Shown here: piece by piece, positions 1 to 9,000 of the stretch
Layout of the letters: each line of letters opens with the position of its first letter
How positions within the stretch are numbered: position 1 is the stretch's first letter
Assembly (NCBI RefSeq): GCF_042242105.1
Contig: NC_092013.1
Coordinates: forward strand, 2,723,987-2,787,986
Source: Pempheris klunzingeri
Taxonomy: Eukaryota > Chordata > Actinopteri > Acropomatiformes > Pempheridae
Length of the DNA: 64,000 nucleotides
Direction: 5' to 3'
Position numbers and translations under genes: made by a program
The notes under the pieces: generated by a model
What the model was told of the DNA's origin: nothing
What the model saw: only the letters and a program-made list of their open reading frames with translations
The model's database searches: none

Positions 1-3000
1 ATGATGATGCCACTAGCATTGGTGTGAATGATCCAGAGGAAGAAAGCCTGGCAGGAGAAAGTGAAAGGAGTGAGAGCGTGGCGGGCAGCGACAAGGCCGT
101 GAGAAAGATTTATCAGTAGGTTGAATAATGTCTTATCCAGTCTGTGGTCATGTAATCATAGTGCAACATGTCAGCTGTCTGCAGAGCCCTTATGTCTTGT
201 GCTGTAGGTAACGAGGAGCATTGTATTTGGATCAGATTTAGATTTGTATGGTCACGCGCAAGCACAATGTCATTGTCTTTATCAGCATGGAGCTGGCTGT
301 GGTGATGCATGTGTGGTGTGAGGTGCTGTGCTGAGTTTCTGACTGACAGTATTATTGTTTCTAGTTAAAGGGAAATGGTTGCAAGATCAAGTGCACCAGC
401 GAACGGGTTGCGTCTCGCTGCTTGGTAGGAAACGGGGTGTAATTGTACGTGAACATGTTTGTCATACAGGTTAAATAATGTCTTTCAGAGGACTTTTTGT
501 TTCAGCTACAGTTGAAAGAATCGCATCTCAGCTTCACCTAAATCAGCTGAAAGAAGATGAATATATAAGACGACATAGCTGTGCATAACAACACGTGGTA
601 AAGATGGTTTCTAACGTGCGTCATTCACATCTCGTCTTTCTCGTGCAGGCTTAACGTCACCCGCCGCAAGCGATCACACCCGGACGAAGGATGGGTCGAG
701 TGGCCGGTTCTCGGAGAGGGTTGGAAACGCAAGGAAGTCGTTCGACGCTCAGGTTCTAGTATTGGACAGAAGGATGTGTATTACCTGAGGTAAATACTGT
801 TATTTTGAATTCAGGGGGTGTAACATACTTAATGATGTGCTTCTCATGTGGTTCTTCTGTTCATGCTCCTCCCTCCACTGCTTGTTTTCCACCTTTGGTA
901 AGCAGTTTGTGTGTTAGTGCAGGGTAATAAGACAAAAAAATGATCCTGTAGGTTAGAGCAGGCCACTTAAACCTCTACAGGCCATATAAGGCCTTAACAT
1001 GTAGACAACATGTTAAGGCCTTATATGGCTTTCCAACAGACAGGCGCTACCGGAGTAGGAGGAAGATATGCTAGAACTCTGCTCTAGTCAAGGTTAGATG
1101 TTGTCTGTTCCTAACAATACTGAGCAGACTAGCTGTCTCCATATTGATCTGTAATCTAAATCTGGCCCCTCACCCAAAGGACAATACATAACGGTAAGAG
1201 AGGATCCTCAGAATTGATGCCTGCATGAGCTGCTGCACTTCAACAACCTCTCAGACTTCCACAACAAATTGGCGTCACGAACAGGATCTCAATAAAACAA
1301 CGACGGGTGACTGACATGTCTGAGTTTGACGAGATTCTGGTGAAATTAAAGTTTAAAGATGCAGAAGGAACGCTAGCTGGCTGCTTAACGGCAGTTACAG
1401 TGTAAAGAGGGGGTTTGGGTATTTGTCCTGTGTCTGACCCCTTAAAAGGGTTGGGACTCGACAGTGTGTGAGCATTTCACCTTTTGGGAAGACTTTTAAT
1501 GTGTTTGTCTGAGGAATTGCAGGACCAGCTGTCTGACCTCAGTTCGACGGGGAGTAAGTCTCAGATAACAGTCCTCTGAGCACTTGTGTGCGCTGAACAA
1601 TTAATCAATAAATGGAGATTGTTTTAGAAAACCCAGACCGGTTTTTAAACCAGGCTCATTAAAAGATTGAAAGATTCCCAAATTGCGAAACCGTTGGAGG
1701 GACTGACACGAGTAAGACGTCCGTTTCTCTGGGTTTTTAAGGGTCGCAGCTCTTTGCCTTGGCTGTAATTGTGTTTTCGCTCTGCAGTCCTCGGGGGGAT
1801 CGAGTGAGAAGCCGAGTAGAACTGGTTTCTGTGCTGGAGGGATTTCTCAACCTGTCGAGCTTCGACTACAAGTCGGGAACGTTCTACGATGGTGACGCAC
1901 CACCCATTAGAGTTCGAAACCGAGCGAAGGTACTGGCCTCTTATCGCCTACGACTAGGATTGGGTGTCATTTGGGTTTTTAATAATTCTCGATTATGAGT
2001 CTCTAAACGTTTTTCTCTCTAAACTCAGGAAGTCGATTAAATGTTTTTGTGTTTACTCAGTAGTATCTACAAGCTACTATTATTATTAACATCAATCTGC
2101 AAAGTAAACTAGCATTTTCAGTGATTCAGAGAGGAAGTTTGAATCTAAATAAGGTGCTAAAATGCATTAAAAACCCAGTAAATTAGAGCTTTTTAATTAA
2201 AGTCACCAAAGTGTTGGATTAGATCAGGCGCAGGCAGACACACAGGTTCTGACAGATACACAGTTGTTGTTCACAGTAGGATTGTGAAATTTGTTTAGGA
2301 AGCGATGTGCGGAAACAAACTTTGAAACGGGTCCTAATTTGGTTCTCGATGCTCAACCTGACCTAAAACTTAAAACATGTCATGAAATAAAGATCCGATG
2401 AGTCGAATTTATCTTTATTGAAGCAAAGAAGCAAGATGATAAGCTGACGTGACGTCTTACACTTTCTCGTCCTCCAGAGAAAGGTCCGGGAGCGTTCCTC
2501 CTCGGAGTCCAGCTGGATGGACAGAGGGGAGGGAGCCGACACCCCGGACTCCCACCACAGACTCACCCCCAGCCAGGGGCCCAAAAACCCCCAGCCCAAC
2601 CAGACGAGCTTCTCCTCGCACAGCACAGCAGGAACTCCAAACCAAGGCCTCCGCAGTGAGGATCCACCAGCCGAAGACAGAATCAAACTTCCCTTTCCCA
2701 CGTCGTCCAGACCGCTCCCCTCCATCAATGGAGAAATCGGATCAGAGGAAAGCACTCTGTGAGTCCGCCATTACTTCAGTCCCTGTTTCAGTTCTTTAAC
2801 CTTGTTATTGAGACTAATTAACAAGAGTTGTGGCTGTAAGCAGATGGACTGAGCGTTGTCGTGCTTCTCTGCAGGATCTGTGCCAGATGTGGCATCTCCT
2901 TCACAGGCACGTGGTATGACAAACAGAGGAAGAGGCCCTGCTGTCCCACCTGCTGGGGTATGTCACTTTAGGAGCGAGCAATGTCATGATTCTGGGGTAA

Positions 3001-6000
3001 AAGTGACGACCTTCTTGCAGGTTTATTAATCCTACAATGTTTGTGTCTTTTTAAATTCCAGCAGCGTCAAAGACAAAAGAGCATCCGATGATTCGCTTCA
3101 GAAAGGTAAAGCGCTCTCTGGCAGCGAGCTACACTTTAGCCCCTTTAGCTTCTTTTCCACCAACCTTTCCAGGAGCTTTTATTACCAGGAATTTATTTAC
3201 CTGGGTAAAAGAATTCCTGGTAATCTGTGTGGTTTGCGTTTCCACCGCACCTCAAAGTTGAGGAACATTTATTCAAATCAGGCTGCTGAAGTATGGGGGA
3301 CGTAGAGTACGGCGGTCGGACCCACTGCGACTCTTGTGGTCCTTCTTATATAATCTTGCGTAAGTTTCTTCAACTTTTCACAAATGTGTTTCGCCGCGTG
3401 CCGTACATTCAGCTCCGCCAGCTTGTCGGCTATTGAATTTCTTCCTCTGCAAATACGCTGAAAAGAGCCCGGACCTCGTCGTCCGTCCTCTTCTCGTAGC
3501 TTCTCTTCTTTTGCTCCATTTTCCAAATGATCAAAACACAAGTGAAGTGAAGCTTGTAGAAATTAAATAAACCAGTTTGCAGCCACACTGGTTTAAACAC
3601 GGATGTGCAGAACACTGCAGGTGTGTTCCTCCAATCAGCGTTCTTCAGCACACAGCCCCGCCCCTCAAGAATAATCCGGGTAATCTGAAAAGTCCTACCC
3701 CCCCACTAGGTACTTTTTCAGGGAAAGTTTTTTCCCCCTGAGTGATTTTGGTGGAAACACGCCGAGGTTTTTCAAAATCCCAGGTAAATGACAAAAGTTC
3801 CTACTAAAACTTTAACATGTGGTCCAAAGGGAACTCATCGGTACAATGTTCAAACCACTGGTGCAGAATTCTCACTTTGTTTATCTGAGGAACATTTTGG
3901 CCTTTTTCATCCGGCAAGGAGAAAAAGGTGCATGACGAAAAGAAAAGAAGACAATACTATATGATAGTATTAATATTTCAAATATTAAAATGTTTAAAAG
4001 CACATAAATGAGATATTAATTGCTAAACAGACCTTTGCTGTGTGCAGTGGATCCCCTGTGGACAGTGTGTGGGATGCCACAACACAGTGAACTGTGGACA
4101 GTGTGCCAACTGCAAGCATGGACTGCAGAGCCCCGAGTCCCGGAAACGTATATGCCGGAAACGCAAATGTATATGTCCTATTCGCAAGGTAAGCTGACGG
4201 CTACACAACAAACAACAGTCTCTGTGTACTTTGGTGCTTCTTCTTGGTTATGTTACTTTTGCATTCATGCCTCTTTTTTTTTTTCCCCCTGCATGTTTCA
4301 TCAGGACCCAGGAAGTGGAACCTTCCCGCCTCAGAGGCCGTATAATGACGTGCCTGAAACCTTTGATGACAGCATGAGTTTCAAGGTAATAAACGCGTGT
4401 ATGATCCAAACTAATGTACAGTACGTGTTCAGTGATGTCGCCAGAATGAGTCCTGTGTTCCTGCTGCGGTAAAAATCCAAAAGGAAACCGACACATCCAG
4501 GGGATGCACCATATTTTTTCCCTGATGAGTGCTGTGAATAATAAATATATCCTGCAGTGGGTGCGGCTAACAAAGGTAACAGAGCTAAGAGCTAACAGCT
4601 AATGGAGCTAATGGACCTAATAGAGTTAATAGAGCTTATAGAGCTAACAGCTAATGGAGCTACCAGTCAAGAGATTAACTGAGGAACAAATTAAACAGTG
4701 ACCTGCAGTTTAATGTGACAACACATGTTTACAGTAAGTAAACATACTGACGCACTAAAGCTAATACAGTCAGAGAGTTTGGAGTTACAGACACTTTATT
4801 TTACCAAATACCTGTCAGAGATGAGAGTTAGTCCAGTTATGTACTGAAGTACACAGCTGAGGTACTATTCATGACAAACAAAGTGTATACAACTGTTATT
4901 ACTTCATATAAACTGAATATAAAACAACAAGAAATGGCTTAAACTTAAATCCTGTATCTTTTATTAGGACTTTTTTTAAATTTTACAGTTAGTTTTTTTT
5001 CAGTTTTGTTTAAAAGCTTTTCCTTTGAATGGAGCAGTAAGAATATCCCTTCCTTATTTATTTTATTGGCATTAACAGCTAACAGCCATAGACGATAATA
5101 AAGTAAAGAAACAACATTTTGATGGTCTAGCACGAGTTTAACACTAGAATTTGTCTAAACATTTTATTGGGGACCCACCGGAAAGTCATCACTGCATGTT
5201 TACCGTGCCGGTCCGAGAGTCAAAGACCTCCATGTGCCGTGTTGTAATAATTCCTCTGCAGATTTTCATGGGTTCTTACAAGTCAATTAGCTGCTGTGTT
5301 ACTTTAAGCACTTTTCTCTGTGGCAAATTTAAAGCAACGTTTCCACTGCTTGGCTGTTAAGTCAGTACTGGGTTTATAGAAGCACAAATCTTTCAAATAA
5401 TAATAGTAATAATGACTGTTGGTCAATAATATTGACCTAATAATAATAATACTGTCTAACATGGGCTGTACAGTCTCAGCTTTGACACTGAGCCACCGAT
5501 TTGTTTTATTTTACAGAGTGAAGTTGCAGATTCACAGGTAACTTTATAATTTTTTTTGTTGCTACATCTTTAACTATCACACTAAAAAATACTTCCACAC
5601 CTGTTTCTCACTCTCACTGATAACCGCTCCTTCACGCAGCACCCGAGTTTCAAAAGCAGCGACACAGAGAACTTCTCAGTCAACGTGGACGTTGACGATG
5701 AGGACGACATGTCGACCGACGATGACGATGATGTGAGTCTCTTTGACCCGTACAGACAGGAAGACATTTAGGAGGATCTGTTAGCAGAAATGGAATATAA
5801 CATGTGTATCATCACCTTAAAGTGAGAATCTTTTCCCTTTAGATATACATAGAAAGCACGTTCGCCATGTTTCTACGGTGGCCCAGAACAGACAAATAAA
5901 ACTTCCTGTTTTATGTTGACAAATGGAGGATCACACTTATTATTTAGCACAAGAAAAGGCAAGGGAGCCTCAATCCTTGTGGGCCACCGTAGCTTCTCCA

Positions 6001-9000
6001 ACATGCTCAGAAGGGAGGGGATGAGCCGAGGGGTATTCAGTTGGTTGTAATCTGCAGTCGCACCACTAGAGGCCACCAAATCCTGCACAGTGGACCTGTT
6101 GGACACCAAGTTTCCATCCAAATGTAGCACAAACTTTTCCTAAATTTCCAGAAAATCTGCAAAAGAAAAGTGCAAATGGATGCATGTTTCCATCTGCAAC
6201 TAAAAAAAAAAAAAGACCACAAATGATTTGTTTGGAAATATGATTTGGGGAAGGTTAAACAGTCGGACTATGCGTAGAAATACAGAAGTTGAGAAACATT
6301 TTGTTGCTGCAGGAGCTCTTGAACGTAGGAGTGGAGACAGTCAGTGCTGCTGGTCATCACACACCACCACATGCCCTCCTGTAACTGTCACCAGCAAAAT
6401 ACATTTGGGGCGTTTCCACCCGAGTGCTTTTACTTCCAGAGTTGCATGACATGTTCTGAACATGAAATAAATTTCCCTTTCATCATCTGTTAGTAGCCGT
6501 ATGTAAGTAACTGTATAAATACGTCAAGAAAATATCTATTTCTTGTTATGTACTGAAGATTTAGAAGCTTTTGAGTTCATCTGTTCTCGTTTGTTCTCTG
6601 GACTGTCACATAACGCCTTTACATCTGTGCTGAGTTCTCTTATTGTTCTCGTTTTCAGTGGCACAAGAAGAGGAAACGGCGATCCTGCGGAGAATGTAAA
6701 GCCTGTCTCTGCAGGAAAGACTGCGGCACCTGCGATTTCTGCGTGGACAAGCCCAAGTTTGGAGGCAGCAACAAGAAGAGGCAGAAGTGTCGACTACGTC
6801 AGTGTCAGAGACAGGCGATGGTTAGACCCCACCAGGTTCCACTTAGTGAGCTGTCTCTTGCAGTAATGACGTGAAATGGGCTTGTTTTTTTTTTAAATCT
6901 CTCTCCGCTTATGTTTGGCAGAGACACTTGCTGCCTTTCCAAATGGGGCAAGGTGACTACGGCCCAGATGGTGCAGTGCTGCCAGGCAGGCCCAGACCGC
7001 ACTACACGTACAGTAGGAAGTCAAGTTTAAAGAAAAGCAAAGGCCCACATGTCGGTTTGGACTTCACCGACAACGAAGACGATGACAGCAACTTACAAGC
7101 GGTGAGTTCCTGATGCTTTTGGCCACCAAATCCTTCCAGCGTTTCGTTTTTTGAGGATGGTTTTTCTTTTATGGAAGAATCACGGCTCCCTGTTACCTTT
7201 TTTTTCTTACGTTTCTCTGCAGATGACTTGGAGCTCTGAGCCTGCCAGCGGTAGCAAATACTCCTACGACATGAACGTGAGAAACCACCAATCATCTATG
7301 CAGGTTTGAACATGGATTACCATCTGCACGTTCTGGTCATGTAACACTTATCTCCCCCGACAGAGCGTTAAAAATGAATTGTGTCTTTCAGCAGTTGAAT
7401 CATTCGGACTTTGGACAGCGGAACGGACTTCCTGACCCTCGAATCAGCGGCAGCAACCGCAACGACTCTGAACTAGTAAGTTTAGGAGCCGTTTAGCCTG
7501 ATGCTTCATTCACATGGATTCAGACAGACGGTAGACGGAAAAACCAGATGTTATTTTAGAAAATTAGTGAGTGAATTAGCCATCACAACTTTTATGTGAT
7601 GATATAGGCTTTGAGGTCTGGAGCTTTTTGATCTGGGTACCTTGAAGTGCTTGAAAAGTGCTTGAATTTCACTCTTAAAAAAGCTGAATGAAGCCTGTGT
7701 GGTAAACATTACTGTCCAACGCTAAGGAAGTCACATTTAAACAGTGTTCTCGGCCCTCGCTGCTACGTGTTGAGCGGTGAAATAAAGCGGACTCTGTGTT
7801 GGACTACATAACGTATACTCTAACCTACTCTCTCGGCTGATTCACTGTGAGTCCAGACACGGAAGAACCGATGTAATTCAGTCAGTAGCCTGATCGTGAG
7901 TCATCGTGGCCTCCTGTTTACTCCTGTTCCCTCGAATAGGCTTCTGGCAGCTTGTCCGTGTCCTTATCTGTTGCCATGCTGCTCTGTGGCCGGAGGCTCA
8001 GTGTGATGAATCCGGGCCTGGTTCCAACTCTGTTTGACCAGGTTTTTCTCCAGTCCACGGTCATGCAATCTGCACCTCGAAGTGTTCCACTCGGCTCGGT
8101 GAATCTTTTTGCTACGGCTGTGTTTTGTTTTGATTTCTCCCCCTGTCCCGTAGTCCTTCTGCCCCCCTGTCCTGTAGTCCTTCTGCCCCTGTCCCGTAGT
8201 CCTTCTGCCCCTGTCCCGTAGTCCTTCTGCCCCTGTCCCGTAGTCCTTCTGCCCCTGTCCTGTAGTCCTTCTGCCCCTGTCCCGTAGTCCTTCTGCCCCT
8301 GTCCCGTAGTCCTTCTGCCCCCTGTCCCGTAGTCCTTCTGCCCCTGTCCCGTAGTCCTTCTGCCCCCTGTCCCGTAGTCCTTCTGCCCCTGTCCCGTAGT
8401 CCTTCTGCCCCCTGTCCCGTAGTCCTTCTGCCCCCTGTCCCGTAGTCCTTCTGCCCCTGTCCTGTAGTCCTTCTGCCCCCTGTCCTGTAGTCCTTCTGCC
8501 CCTGTCCTGTAGTCCTTCTGCCCCCGTCCTGTAGTCCTTCTGCCCCCGTCCTGTAGTCCTTCTGCCCCTGTCCTGTAGTCCTTCTGCCCCCTGTCCTATA
8601 GTCCTTCTGCCCCCCTGTCCTATAGTCCTTCTGCCCCTGTCCTGTAGTCCTTCTGCCCCTGTCCTGCAGTCCTTCTGCCCCTGTCCCGTAGTCCTTCTGC
8701 CCCCTGTCCCGTAGTCCTTCTGCCCCCTGTCCCGTAGTCCTTCTGCCCCCTGTCCCGTAGTCCTTCTGCCCCTGTCCCGTAGTCCTTCTGCCCCCTGTCC
8801 CGTAGTCCTTCTGCCCCCGTCCCGTAGTCCTTCTGCCCCTGTCCCGTAGTCCTTCTGCCCCCTGTCCTGTAGTCCTTCTGCCCCCGTCCCGTAGTCCTTC
8901 TGCCCCCGTCCCGTAGTCCTTCTGCCCCCGTCCCGTAGTCCTTCTGCCCCCGTCCTGCAGTCCTTCTGCCCCTGTCCTGTAGTCCTTCTGCCCCCTGTCC

